Shown: positions 1-7,627, numbered from the stretch's first letter. The stretch: 25,414 bases of DNA from an uncultured Prevotella sp. (GCA_900553965.1 USFX01000011.1:1-25414), one strand, 5' to 3'. The notes: generated from the letters alone by a model not told the origin. Made by a program: numbers and translations.

Positions 1-1026
1 GTCCGAAAGGTCTACCTTTCCGTTGGCCACCTTACGGTAGGGCGTCTCGATGAAAATATACTGCCGGGCGCTCATGATGACGCGCAGATAGCCCTGCATG
101 ATGTCGGGATAGGGGGCCACGGGGCTGCTCGTCACGATTTGGGTCAGACAGTCGTTGGACAGCGACGGCGGTGTCGGAGGATAGTATTTCCGGTCGGAAA
201 TCAGCGTCCGGTCCACGAAATACCAGTCGACGAGGAAAGCGCGCTGGAGCGCGAAGACGCCTCCTCCGGTGATGCGCACCATCGTGTCGCGCCACTTCTG
301 ACGTCCGGTTCCCTTGACGTAGCGCAGCGCGATGTTCATGCCGCCGATAAATCCGGTCGTTCCGTCGATGACGACAATTTTGCGGTGGTTGCGGTAGTTG
401 ACCTTGCTCGTGAACGACGGAAACCTCACCGGCAGGAAGGCATGGACGTCAATGCCGTTCTCGCGCATACTCTCGAAGAACCGGCTGCTCACGTTCCAGC
501 ATCCCACATCGTCATAGATCACTCTCACCTCCACTCCCTCGCGCGCCTTGTCGGCCAGCGCGTCGGCCACGAGGCGGCCCAGCGGGTCGTCGGAAAAGAT
601 GTACATGTCGACGTGGATGTGGTGGCGGGCGCTGCCGATGGCCTTCAGCAGGGCCATGAAAAAGGCGTGGCCGTCGGTGAAGATGTCCAGGTCGTTGTTC
701 TTGAAAGGCATGGAGAGGTTCTGATTGACAAAAAGGTCAATCGTCTGGCGGTGGGCGTCGGGCAGCTGGAGATTGTGCTGCTCGACGAAACTGAGCATCG
801 ACCGCTTGGCGAGCTGGTTGAGGCTGCGCTCGCTGACGAGCTTCTCCTTGCGGCGGTTGATGCCGAAGAAGATGTAGAATATGATTCCGATGAACGGCAC
901 GAAATATATCACGAGCGCCCACGCCATGGTCTTGGCGGGCTGACGGTTGTCCATCAGCACGTGGATAATGGCGATGACGACCACTATCTCGTATATGATT
1001 ATGCCTGTGATATGTAGTCCGTGCAT
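1..1026 (-). CDS. cls: Cardiolipin synthase (phospholipase D family), C-terminus cut by window edge
   Basis: This membrane enzyme joins phosphatidylglycerol molecules, or a related phosphatidyl donor and acceptor, into cardiolipin. I read 342 codons from the ATG at 1026 to the left edge with no stop, so the end lies outside the window. The N-terminus has two hydrophobic segments (about residues 5-24 and 35-53), the usual membrane anchor. A PLD domain follows with the first HKD motif, NHRKIVVIDG, then GFIGGMNIA. The second HKD motif expected in the family must lie beyond the edge. Family members are usually about 480 residues, so about 70% is present. It follows queE on the same strand after 130 bp that carry 22-bp tandem repeats. 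No in-frame ATG lies just upstream of the chosen start. Confidence 0.9.
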   Translation of the reverse strand, partial: MHGLHITGIIIYEIVVVIAIIHVLMDNRQPAKTMAWALVIYFVPFIGIIFYIFFGINRRKEKLVSERSLNQLAKRSMLSFVEQHNLQLPDAHRQTIDLFVNQNLSMPFKNNDLDIFTDGHAFFMALLKAIGSARHHIHVDMYIFSDDPLGRLVADALADKAREGVEVRVIYDDVGCWNVSSRFFESMRENGIDVHAFLPVRFPSFTSKVNYRNHRKIVVIDGTTGFIGGMNIALRYVKGTGRQKWRDTMVRITGGGVFALQRAFLVDWYFVDRTLISDRKYYPPTPPSLSNDCLTQIVTSSPVAPYPDIMQGYLRVIMSARQYIFIETPYRKVANGKVDLSD

Positions 1027-1042
1027 GTCGGATGTGTATATG

Positions 1043-1130
1043 TTGTTCTTCTTCTGAACGCCTGTTGCCGTTCTTCTGAGTGTTTATTGTTGTTCTTCAG
1101 AATGTTTATTGCGGTTCTTCTGATACTCCG
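1043..1130. repeat. About 22-bp imperfect tandem repeat, four units, upstream of cls
   Basis: Four consecutive 22-bp units start at 1043, 1065, 1087 and 1109. All share TTCTTCTGA or TTCTTCAGA at the same offset, and two of them end in GTTTA. On the cls strand the core reads TAAACATTCTGAAGAAC. The array fills the gap between queE and cls and ends only 17 bp from the cls start. A comparable array lies upstream of lpd (21269-21336). Confidence 0.7.
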
Positions 1131-1156
1131 TTCCGTTACGGGTGGCTCGTTCCGGA

Positions 1157-1738
1157 CTATTTGAAGCCTATCATCTTGTGGGTCTGGAGCGACAGTCGCC
1201 ACTTCGGATGGTCGCAGATGTATCTGACGCATGCCTCCGTGATTGTCCTGTTGCGCTCTTCGTCGCCCGTGTCGCAGGGCTGGAGATAATAGTGGTCGGC
1301 CTCTATTCCGCAGTCGCTGACCTCGGTCCGGCCGTCGAAGATGACCTTCAGCTCGTCACAACTGGTCACCGCCAAACGTCCGGTCTCACCTGTATATGCC
1401 TGTTTCGGCGACACCGTGAGCCAGTCGACGGCTGCCGCAGGACGGCGGGTGCCGTTGCTTTCCATTGCCACTTCATAACCGTTGGAGTGCAGCAGGGCGA
1501 TGAATCCGGCGTCGGTCTGTAGCGTCGGTTCGCCGCCGGTGAGCACGACGAAGCGCGAGGGATAGCCGCTGATGGCCGCGAGAATGTCCGTGTCGCTCAT
1601 CTCGCGGTACTCCGAGAATTCCGTGTCGCAGAAAGGACAGCGCAGGTTGCACCCCGCGAAGCGGATGAAGACGGCCGCGCGACCTGTGTTTCGGCCCTCG
1701 CCCTGCAGCGAATAGAATATGTCGTTGATTCTTTTCAT
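1157..1738 (-). CDS. queE: 7-carboxy-7-deazaguanine synthase (radical SAM)
   Basis: QueE converts 6-carboxytetrahydropterin to 7-carboxy-7-deazaguanine, the ring-contraction step on the way to preQ0 and tRNA queuosine. The 193-residue protein begins MKRINDIFYSLQGEG, the typical family start. It has the radical SAM cluster motif CNLRCPFC (C30, C34, C37) and the SAM-binding LTGGEP motif near residue 70. The CX3CX2C spacing is that of ordinary QueE. The frame stays open upstream to a GTG at 1816 that overlaps the queD stop (GTGA), with an ATG at 1795. I prefer 1738 because family homology begins there and GAGAGAAG precedes it, but translational coupling from the longer start is possible. It lies directly after queD in one transcription unit. 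Confidence 0.9.
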   Translation of the reverse strand: MKRINDIFYSLQGEGRNTGRAAVFIRFAGCNLRCPFCDTEFSEYREMSDTDILAAISGYPSRFVVLTGGEPTLQTDAGFIALLHSNGYEVAMESNGTRRPAAAVDWLTVSPKQAYTGETGRLAVTSCDELKVIFDGRTEVSDCGIEADHYYLQPCDTGDEERNRTITEACVRYICDHPKWRLSLQTHKMIGFK

Positions 1739-1812
1739 CTTCTCTCTGTCTGTTCTTATCTCCTTTCGGTGTATGTTTTCATCTTCTTTCAGCATGCCGG
1801 TCGGCCGGCGCG

Positions 1813-2154
1813 TCACTTCTCTTCGTCCTCAACGTATGTGGCGATGTTGCCCTCGCTCTCCTGCACGTCGGCCCGATAGCACTCCGCAATCTGCTCCGTG
1901 CACCACCGTGCGATGTTCTCGGCTGTCGGATTGAAGGGCAGCAGTTCGTTGAGGTCGCCGTGGTCGAGATAGCCGTGAATACGTTTCTTTATCTCGGTGA
2001 AGTCGCAGACCATGCCGTTGGCGTTGAGACTGCGTGCCTTGCAGTAGACCGTTATGATCCAGTTGTGGCCGTGCCGGCGCGAGCACTTGCTCTCGTAGTC
2101 GAGAGTGAGCCGGTGGCAGGCCGATATTTCCATTGTCTTCTTGATGTAATACAT
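1813..2154 (-). CDS. queD: 6-carboxy-5,6,7,8-tetrahydropterin synthase
   Basis: QueD makes 6-carboxytetrahydropterin from dihydroneopterin triphosphate, the substrate of QueE encoded next. The 113-residue protein shows the zinc ligands His14, His28 and His30 (in SACHRL and RRHGHNW), the catalytic Cys24 and the LDHGDLNE motif in the middle. All are hallmarks of the 6-pyruvoyl-tetrahydropterin synthase fold. It is flanked by dnaG upstream (70-bp gap) and queE downstream. Pairing of queD and queE supports queuosine synthesis rather than a biopterin role. No own promoter was recognised, so it may be co-transcribed with dnaG. Confidence 0.92.
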   Translation of the reverse strand: MYYIKKTMEISACHRLTLDYESKCSRRHGHNWIITVYCKARSLNANGMVCDFTEIKKRIHGYLDHGDLNELLPFNPTAENIARWCTEQIAECYRADVQESEGNIATYVEDEEK

Positions 2155-2224
2155 TTGCTTTTATGTTTGTGTCAGATGTATAGTCGGTTCTTGTAGGTGT
2201 CCTCTGACGATGATGTCGCTGCGT

Positions 2225-4201
2225 TCAGACGATGACGTCGCTTCCTAATTGGCGTGCCAGCATGTCGCGGAGCAGCTGCGTGTCCTTGTATTCCTTCATC
2301 AGCTGCGTTATCCTTTCCATGTCGCTGCCGGCCTGACGGAGCTGCATCTGTATGTCCTTGAGCCGCTGTTTGATGATTGTCATGCGGAAGTCGAGCACCA
2401 GATGGACCACCCTTTGGCGTAGGGTCTCCGGCTTGTGCTGCATTTCGAGGCTGCGGCTGAGCTGATAGCGGTTGATGGCGAGGTCGCCGGCGAGGCTGCT
2501 GATCTGTATGTCGGGATGGTGCATGAAGTATGTCTCGGCCTTGAAACCCTCGTCGTTGTTGTGCTCTACGGCTTCGGCCAAGATGCGGTTGTATGTCTCG
2601 TTGGTGAATCGGAGGCCGTCCTGAGCCAGATCGTAGTCAACGAACTGGGCCACGGAGAGGCTGACCGTCTGCCCGTCTTCCGTTTCCAGACCCTCGAATA
2701 TTGTCTCCTCGCCGTGGCGGATGATGTTCTGTATGAGCATCTGCTCAATCTCGTCGTTCTGCTGCGGAGCCGTCCGTACGGGCGAAGGGATGTCCGCGGG
2801 CTGGCCGACGTCTTGCCCCGACGGCCTTCCGGCTTGTGTCTGGTTCTGCAGACGGCGCTGCTCGCGTTCCGTTTCCTTCGCTTTGTCCTCCAGATCGCCG
2901 CGTATGAAGCCGTTCATGGTGTTTATAAGCGTCCGCTCACTCATCTGCAGACGGTGGGAACACTCGTGCAGATAGGTGTCACGCGTAATCTGATTGGGTA
3001 TCACCGAGACGCTCCTGATGATGTTGCTGATGGCCTCCGAGCGCTTGACGGGGTCGCTGACGCCGCGCAGGAGCAGGTCTGTCTTGAACTGGATGAAGTC
3101 CGTCTGATGGCTGCTGATGTACTCCTTGAGCTCCTCCGCGCTGTGTTTGCGGGAGAAACTGTCGGGATCGTCGCCGTCGGGGAGCAGCAGAACCTTGATG
3201 TTCATGCCCTCGGTCAGGAGCATGTCGGTGCCTCGCATGGCGGCATGTATGCCCGCTTCGTCACCGTCGTAGAGCAGGATGACGTTGGAAGTGAAGCGTC
3301 GGAGGAGTCTTATCTGATAGACACTGAGTGCCGTTCCGGAGTTGGCCACGACGTTCTCTATGCCGCATTGGTGCATGGCAATCACGTCGGTATAGCCCTC
3401 GACCATGTAGACGCAATCTTCCTTGACCATCGCCTTCTTGGCCTGATACAGTCCGTAGAGCTCGTGGTCCTTGTGATAGATGTCCGATTCGGGTGAGTTG
3501 ACGTATTTCTGCTGTACGCCTTTGGTGCGTGAGTCGAGCAGACGGCCGCCGAAAGCGTTGACCTTTCCGCTGACGTTGAACCACGGGAAGATGACGCGGC
3601 CGGCATAGCGGTCTACCAGTTCGCCATTGTCCTTCTTATAACAGAGGCCCGTCTTCAGCAGGAACTCCTCCTTGTAACCTTTCTTCAGGGCCTCTTCGGA
3701 CATGGCGTTGCGCCGTGGCAGGGCATAGCCGAGCTGGAATTTCTGCATTATGTCGTCGCGTATGCCGCGGCTGCGGAAGTACTGTTTGCCGATGGCCTGG
3801 CCGTCGACGTCGTTGTGCATGATGTCGCGGAAGTAGTCCTTAGCCCATTCGTTGATGATGAACATGCTCTCCCGCTCGCTCGCTTCGCGCTTCTCTTCGT
3901 CGGTAAGCTCGCGCTCCTGTATCTCGATGTTATATTTCCGGGCGAGCCAGCGCAGTGCTTCGGGGTATGTTATCTGTTCGTGTTTCATGATGAAGTGGAC
4001 GGCGGAACCGCCCTCTCCGCACGCGAAGCACTTGCAGACGCCCTTTGCCGGCGAGACATAGAACGACGGGGTCTTGTCGTCGTGGAACGGACAAAGTCCG
4101 ACATAGTTCACCCCGCGCTTCCGCAGGGTGACAAACTCAGACACCACGTCGACTATCTGGGCGGCGTCAAGAATCCGTTCGACGGTTGCTCTGTCAATCA
4201 T
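2225..4201 (-). CDS. dnaG: DNA primase
   Basis: DnaG lays down RNA primers at the replication fork. The 658-residue protein has the CHC2 zinc ribbon (CPFH at 37-40 and CFAC at 58-61). A TOPRIM domain follows, with VEGYTDVIAMHQ and then LLYDGDEAGIHAA, which carry the metal-binding Glu and DxD-type residues. A polar Gln-rich linker (about residues 440-485) leads to a helical C-terminal region that in this family contacts the DnaB helicase. Length is normal for Bacteroidales. The ATG at 4201 is the only good start. The 90 bp separating it from the esterase gene upstream is mostly filled by a 9-bp tandem repeat array. It probably leads a dnaG-queD-queE unit. Confidence 0.96.
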   Translation of the reverse strand: MIDRATVERILDAAQIVDVVSEFVTLRKRGVNYVGLCPFHDDKTPSFYVSPAKGVCKCFACGEGGSAVHFIMKHEQITYPEALRWLARKYNIEIQERELTDEEKREASERESMFIINEWAKDYFRDIMHNDVDGQAIGKQYFRSRGIRDDIMQKFQLGYALPRRNAMSEEALKKGYKEEFLLKTGLCYKKDNGELVDRYAGRVIFPWFNVSGKVNAFGGRLLDSRTKGVQQKYVNSPESDIYHKDHELYGLYQAKKAMVKEDCVYMVEGYTDVIAMHQCGIENVVANSGTALSVYQIRLLRRFTSNVILLYDGDEAGIHAAMRGTDMLLTEGMNIKVLLLPDGDDPDSFSRKHSAEELKEYISSHQTDFIQFKTDLLLRGVSDPVKRSEAISNIIRSVSVIPNQITRDTYLHECSHRLQMSERTLINTMNGFIRGDLEDKAKETEREQRRLQNQTQAGRPSGQDVGQPADIPSPVRTAPQQNDEIEQMLIQNIIRHGEETIFEGLETEDGQTVSLSVAQFVDYDLAQDGLRFTNETYNRILAEAVEHNNDEGFKAETYFMHHPDIQISSLAGDLAINRYQLSRSLEMQHKPETLRQRVVHLVLDFRMTIIKQRLKDIQMQLRQAGSDMERITQLMKEYKDTQLLRDMLARQLGSDVIV

Positions 4202-4219
4202 ATTCTTCTGTTTTTGGTG

Positions 4220-4275
4220 TTAAGGACCTTAAAGTCTTTAAAGGCCTTAAGGTCCTTAAGGTCTTTAAGGCTCTC
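4220..4275. repeat. Family A 9-bp tandem repeat, copy 1
   Basis: Degenerate 9-bp units of the form CYTTAARGN (for example CCTTAAGGT, CTTTAAGGC) run head to tail between the esterase stop and the dnaG start. The array is self-complementary: 4220-4232 pairs with 4247-4259 over 13 bp with a 14-nt loop. The same 9-bp unit occurs at 12473-12527 and 13940-13980, each time between two genes of the same direction. Confidence 0.85.
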
Positions 4276-4290
4276 AGCTAATCCTCTCCC

Positions 4291-5910
4291 TTACCGAAGA
4301 TACTTCGCTAATGGAGAGTTGTTGGCCTTCAAGCCTTTCGCCACGCTCTTCGCGTTTGTCTTTGCGCCGAGCAGCGATGTGTGGGTGTGGTCACGCTTGT
4401 AGTATTTTATGGCCTTCTCCTTGCTGCCGCACTTCTTGTCGAGGAAGTCGGCGGTGATGTTGTGGAGGTCGACCAGTTCCGTGCCGGTTGCTTCGGCCAC
4501 TTCGCGATACCACTTGCCGTAGGTGTCGTTGCGGCGTTCGATCTTGCCGTCCTTCCACTCGTTGCGCGGCGTGAGTGAGACGAGGATGGGGGTCGCGCCC
4601 TTCTCGCGCACGTCCTGGATGAACTTCTTCAGATACCAGCCGAAGGTGTAGACAAGCTCATAGTTGCCCGAGTCTTTCATCCGGTAGACGTGCGTCGAGT
4701 CTGACGTGCCGGGGATAACGCCACGCATCTTCTTGTCGTCGATGGCGCCGATGTCGTTGTGGCCGAACTGAATCAGCACGAAGTCGCCCGGCTGAAGCGA
4801 GTTGTAGACCTGGTCCCAGCGTCCCTCGTTCATGTAAGTGCGCGTGGAGCGGCCGGCCTTGGCGCAGTTGGACAGCGTGATTTTCTTCTCGTTGAACACC
4901 GTGGCGGCCTGTGACGCCCAGCCCCACATGCCGTCCTCGTCCTTATCCTCATTCTTGACCGTGGAGTCACCGGTGAAGAAGACCACCGGTTTGCCCTCCT
5001 CACGCTTCACGGCAACGGTGGGCAGCGTCAGCGGTTTCATCATCGCCTTCAGCGGAGCGAGCGCCGGGTGGTCACAGGCAGCCAGTCCCTCAGCGGCTGA
5101 ACGGGCGTTGAGACGCGCGCCGAAGCGGCTGGTGTGGATGTTGTCCTTGTAGAAATGGTAGCTCTCCTTCCACTTGCCATACATGTCGAGCTTCGCACCG
5201 GAGATTTCGTTGAGGTCGATGTAGGGCACGTTCATCTCGCGTCCGACCTCTTCGAGCCATGCTCCCTGGGGCTTGCGGACAATCTTGCCCTGCTCGTCGT
5301 AGGCGTTGCGCGGCGTGAGCGACATCAGGATGGGCTGTGCTCCTTTGGCGCGGCAGTCCTCGATGTACTTGCGCATGTAGCCTCCGTAGGTATAGACGGT
5401 CTCTTTGACGCCCGTCTCCTTGATGGTCACTTCGACGGAATCGCGGCCCGTACCCTTCAGGACAGAGCGCGCGCGGCCGCTGTCGATAGGTCCGCCGTCG
5501 TTGTGTCCGATGGAGATGATGACCCAGTCGCCGGGCTTCAGAGCCTCGCGTACGGCGGGCCACAGCTGATTGTAGTATGTGCGTGTGCTCATGCCGCCGA
5601 GGGCCTGATTTTCCACGCTTATCCTGTTGAGGTCGAAATATTCATGTTCAAAATATCCCCATCCCCACTGGCCGTTGTTGCCGTTGCCCAATGTTCCGTT
5701 GCGCATGGTCGAGTTTCCGATGAGGAACAGGACGGGATTGTCCGCCCGGCGGGTCGTTCCCGGTGCGGGCCGTGCCATGAGGGCTTTTGCGATACTGTCG
5801 GGGGTGTTGTCCACCACCTTGTTGACGTCCTCCATCACCTCGGGTGCCTGTGCGAAGGCAAGCGTCGCCGATGTGCTGAGAATTGCGATAGCAGATAGTA
5901 GTCTTTTCAT
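4291..5910 (-). CDS. Secreted tandem-domain SGNH hydrolase, CE12/rhamnogalacturonan acetylesterase-like
   Basis: This is probably an exported esterase that removes acetyl groups from pectin-type polysaccharide. The 539-residue protein begins with a signal peptide (MKRLLSAIAILSTSATLAFA, cleaved near 20). Two similar SGNH domains follow. Domain 1 (about 58-285) has GNST with Ser67, a GHND block (135-138) and D256/H259. Domain 2 (about 305-535) has GDST with Ser316, GHND (383-386) and D507/H510. Both seem to keep the catalytic Ser-Asp-His set, but domain 1 has Asn where the family motif has Asp (GNS for GDS). The frame is open to 6048, but a promoter sits at 5944-5974, so the start at 5910 is right. 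The exact substrate is inferred from family; carbohydrate esterase family 12 is the closest I recognise. Confidence 0.85.
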   Translation of the reverse strand: MKRLLSAIAILSTSATLAFAQAPEVMEDVNKVVDNTPDSIAKALMARPAPGTTRRADNPVLFLIGNSTMRNGTLGNGNNGQWGWGYFEHEYFDLNRISVENQALGGMSTRTYYNQLWPAVREALKPGDWVIISIGHNDGGPIDSGRARSVLKGTGRDSVEVTIKETGVKETVYTYGGYMRKYIEDCRAKGAQPILMSLTPRNAYDEQGKIVRKPQGAWLEEVGREMNVPYIDLNEISGAKLDMYGKWKESYHFYKDNIHTSRFGARLNARSAAEGLAACDHPALAPLKAMMKPLTLPTVAVKREEGKPVVFFTGDSTVKNEDKDEDGMWGWASQAATVFNEKKITLSNCAKAGRSTRTYMNEGRWDQVYNSLQPGDFVLIQFGHNDIGAIDDKKMRGVIPGTSDSTHVYRMKDSGNYELVYTFGWYLKKFIQDVREKGATPILVSLTPRNEWKDGKIERRNDTYGKWYREVAEATGTELVDLHNITADFLDKKCGSKEKAIKYYKRDHTHTSLLGAKTNAKSVAKGLKANNSPLAKYLR

Positions 5911-5943
5911 TGTTTTCAGGTTTGTTGTATATAAATATAGGTG

Positions 5944-5974
5944 CAAAGATACAGCAAACCTCGTTAAGAACAAA
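5944..5974 (-). promoter_or_regulatory. Bacteroidota-type promoter for the SGNH hydrolase gene
   Basis: On the minus strand a perfect TATCTTTG (-7, 5944-5951) is preceded by TTTG (-33, 5971-5974) with a 19-bp spacer, matching the TTTG-N19-21-TAnnTTTG consensus. It lies about 35 bp upstream of the chosen ATG and so rules out the longer reading frame that starts at 6048. Confidence 0.8.
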
Positions 5975-6060
5975 ACAAATCTGTCTGTTTTTGTGTATAG
6001 CGGGGGAGCGGGGTGGGCGAATGTGGCGGCGTCAGGGGTGGGAGTCACATTATGGCATGA

Positions 6061-6558
6061 TTATTTGAGCTTGTCTTCTATTTGCTTTTCGAATTGTTGT
6101 ATGGCGTCAATGATATTGTTGAATCTTGGATTGTTGTTGCGTAAGACCACTGCTGCAAAAAACTCAATACCTTCGGCTTTTATGCTCATGGACCGTAGTG
6201 TGAATTGATTTTGATTGGCAAAGAGTCTGAACTAACTGCTGAATATCCTGCTTCTTGCTGCCTGACGGTTGTCACCAGTATCACAGATATAATCAAGAAC
6301 GACGTTTTTTTGTCTGAAGAATTCTTCAAGTACGACCATGATAGTCTGTCTGATTCTCCTGTCAGGCGCAGTCTTGAAATCATCTTCAGTGTTTATGAAA
6401 AATTGATAGACTCCATTGTCGGAAATCATATAATCCTGAATGAAGCCTATTTTATATGTCTTGCCTTGAACTGTAGTGAATACAAATTGTCCATTTTCCG
6501 GTGATGTTACATGATATTCGGCCCTAAGGTTGATATTGGAGAGAGAAATCTGTATCAT
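6061..6558 (-). pseudogene. DUF6169-like protein interrupted by an in-frame amber codon
   Basis: Reading from the ATG at 6558 gives 108 residues up to a TAG at 6232-6234. In the same frame, 57 further sense codons follow up to TAA at 6061-6063, and this part continues naturally (FRLFANQNQF... to ...QIEDKLK). The text around the stop, RSRIFSS-stop-FRLFAN, looks like a family position normally filled by Trp, so one TGG to TAG change explains it. The overall pattern (early Y/F-rich beta strands, YICDTGDNRQ, a NNNPRF segment near the end) resembles the uncharacterised Bacteroidota family DUF6169; that match is from memory and moderate. The start overlaps the preceding small gene as ATGA, so the two are translationally coupled. 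The function is unknown. If the TAG is read through or the short form is active, it is not a true pseudogene. Confidence 0.6.
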
Positions 6559-6707
6559 TCCACCGTTGTTACTGTGTTGTAGCCCTGCTTCTTGAAGTCT
6601 TCAAAAGTCATGCGTCCGGATGTCAAGTCTTCCCACACTTTCCGCAGTGCGACAGACTTTTTGAACGCTTCGAGCATTTCTTCCCGTGTTTCGTAAAATT
6701 TAATCAT
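6555..6707 (-). CDS. Small hypothetical protein, partner of the DUF6169-like gene
   Basis: I do not recognise a named family. The 50-residue product (MIKFYETREEMLEAFKKS... ending NTVTTVE) is charged, probably helical in the first 45 residues, and has no signal peptide. The frame extends to an ATG at 6761, but a TATCTTTG promoter element at 6737-6744 puts the transcript start near 6730, so the ATG at 6707 is the usable start. It overlaps the downstream DUF6169-like gene by 4 bp. A tiny helical first gene tightly coupled to a roughly 165-residue second gene is reminiscent of a toxin-antitoxin pair, but nothing in either sequence proves that. Confidence 0.6.
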   Translation of the reverse strand: MIKFYETREEMLEAFKKSVALRKVWEDLTSGRMTFEDFKKQGYNTVTTVE

Positions 6708-6736
6708 GGTCGTTCCTCCATATTCTGTTATAGCTG

Positions 6737-6766
6737 CAAAGATACGTATAAAATCTGACATGGCAA
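6737..6766 (-). promoter_or_regulatory. Promoter of the small gene and DUF6169-like operon
   Basis: On the minus strand TATCTTTG (6737-6744) is preceded by TTG (6764-6766) after a 19-bp spacer, a near-consensus Bacteroidota promoter. The start of transcription would be near 6730, about 23 bp before the ATG at 6707. Confidence 0.7.
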
Positions 6767-6977
6767 TGCTTCGGCCGTTAAATTTCCAATCCCGTACAGC
6801 CGGACGCCCCGGCGTCCAATCAGAAATAAGTTTACTTTAACGAAGGTTAATTCGCCTCCGGACCTCGATTTCTGCGCTACGACGCAAAATAGCGCATTTT
6901 AGCGTAAAAATAGGAAGCGCTGACAGTCAGCGTGTTACGTGCCGCCGGCGGATGGCGGGGTAGGGGCGGCGAGCAAT

Positions 6978-7078
6978 AAGGCCCTTACGGGGTTGCAACG
7001 GGGCCCTCGTTGCATTGCGACGGCGGCCCCGTTGAGAGACGAAAGCGGCCCCGTCGTAGGGTCGGGAGGGCCTTACGG
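6978..7078. repeat. Family C GC-rich nested palindrome, copy 1
   Basis: This sits in the roughly 475-bp gene-free stretch 6767-7241. Outer arms 6978-6985 and 7067-7074 (AAGGCCCT/AGGGCCTT, 8 bp) enclose inner arms 6996-7005 and 7025-7034 (CAACGGGGCC/GGCCCCGTTG, 10 bp). It shares the phrases GGTTGCAACGGGGCCC and the CCTTACGG ends with the copy at 25211-25414. It marks the left side of the AT-rich restriction-modification island. I see no other gene or site in the rest of this stretch. Confidence 0.75.
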
Positions 7079-7241
7079 CTCGCGGCGGCATGGAAACGGC
7101 GACGCGGAACGGCTGGTGTTAACAGTCGTTAACTACTCGTTTGCGACTTGAAAAGTGCGTGTTTTTGACAATATTCGACGACAAATTAACGTCCGTTAAG
7201 CCGCTGCGTGGCGTCCGGAACGGCGATATCCGGAAATATTT

Positions 7242-7535
7242 TTGGACATCATATTCTTTATTGATGAGCCGTGCAGCATAATACGCAGTGTGAAATGTTT
7301 CGCTCATGGCAATTATGTTGTTTATCCGGCAGACAAAGTTTCAGACTTGTCAAAGGTACGTCCGTTGGCCGCAAAAGAGAGAAACTATATGCAGACCTTT
7401 CCGAAATCGTTTGAATTTGTGGAGAGCCATGATGCCATAGAACTGGTAATTGGTGATGCAGTGCCGATGAGGATGGCTGAGTATATGGGGAAAATAAATG
7501 GAATATGCAGGTTGGCGGAAACAAGGGCTATCTGA
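7242..7535 (+). pseudogene. C-terminal remnant of a C5 cytosine DNA methyltransferase
   Basis: The reading frame has only a TTG start and no methyltransferase N-terminus. Its end, however, matches the last motifs of C5 methyltransferases: VRPLAAKERNYMQTFPKSFEF (the motif IX type RPLT-RE-A--QTFP pattern) then VIGDAVPMRMAEYMG (motif X, usually IGNAVP). Motifs I, IV, VI and VIII are all missing, so this cannot be an active enzyme. It lies about 280 bp upstream of the intact methyltransferase gene but is not a duplicate of that gene's end, which reads LVGNAVPPLMARAIAN. It is probably the stump of an older modification gene. Homology likely begins near 7290. Confidence 0.6.
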
Positions 7536-7559
7536 ACCATGTGGTTTTATTTTGTCAAC

Positions 7560-7573
7560 GGAGTAAATACTCC
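7560..7573. promoter_or_regulatory. 14-bp perfect palindrome upstream of the R-M genes
   Basis: GGAGTA-AA-TACTCC is a perfect inverted repeat, 43 bp upstream of the -7 element at 7616. Its size and symmetry suit a dimeric DNA-binding protein, somewhat like the operator boxes of restriction-modification controller proteins, but no controller gene is visible here. It could also be chance. Confidence 0.3.
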
Positions 7574-7591
7574 TAAATAAAAACCGGTAAG

Positions 7592-7623
7592 TTTTCCTTT
7601 CTTCTTTTTTTTATTTATCTTTG
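7592..7623 (+). promoter_or_regulatory. Probable promoter for the R-M operon
   Basis: TATCTTTG at 7616-7623 is a perfect -7 element. The -33 region is a T-run (TTTT at 7592-7595, 20-bp spacer) rather than TTTG. The transcript would begin near 7630, at or just inside the tiny reading frame at 7628 and about 180 bp before the methyltransferase start. Confidence 0.6.
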
Positions 7624-7627
7624 CACT

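Noticed and set aside
139..1017. Long plus-strand open frame opposite cls
   Set aside because: The minus strand encodes a clear PLD-family protein with an HKD motif; the plus frame has no recognisable features and reflects high GC.
2155..2224. preQ1 riboswitch upstream of queD
   Set aside because: The 70-bp gap lacks the hairpin and A-rich tail pattern of preQ1 class I, and I see nothing of the other classes.
2435..3496. Long plus-strand open frame opposite dnaG
   Set aside because: It is the antisense shadow of the conserved primase and has no recognisable domain.
4291..6048. Extended N-terminus of the esterase starting at 6048
   Set aside because: The promoter at 5944-5974 and the signal peptide at the ATG 5910 show that the upstream codons are not transcribed with it.
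6978..7078. CRISPR array or rRNA fragment in the GC-rich repeat
   Set aside because: There are no regular repeats with unique spacers and no rRNA sequence; the structure is a nested palindrome.
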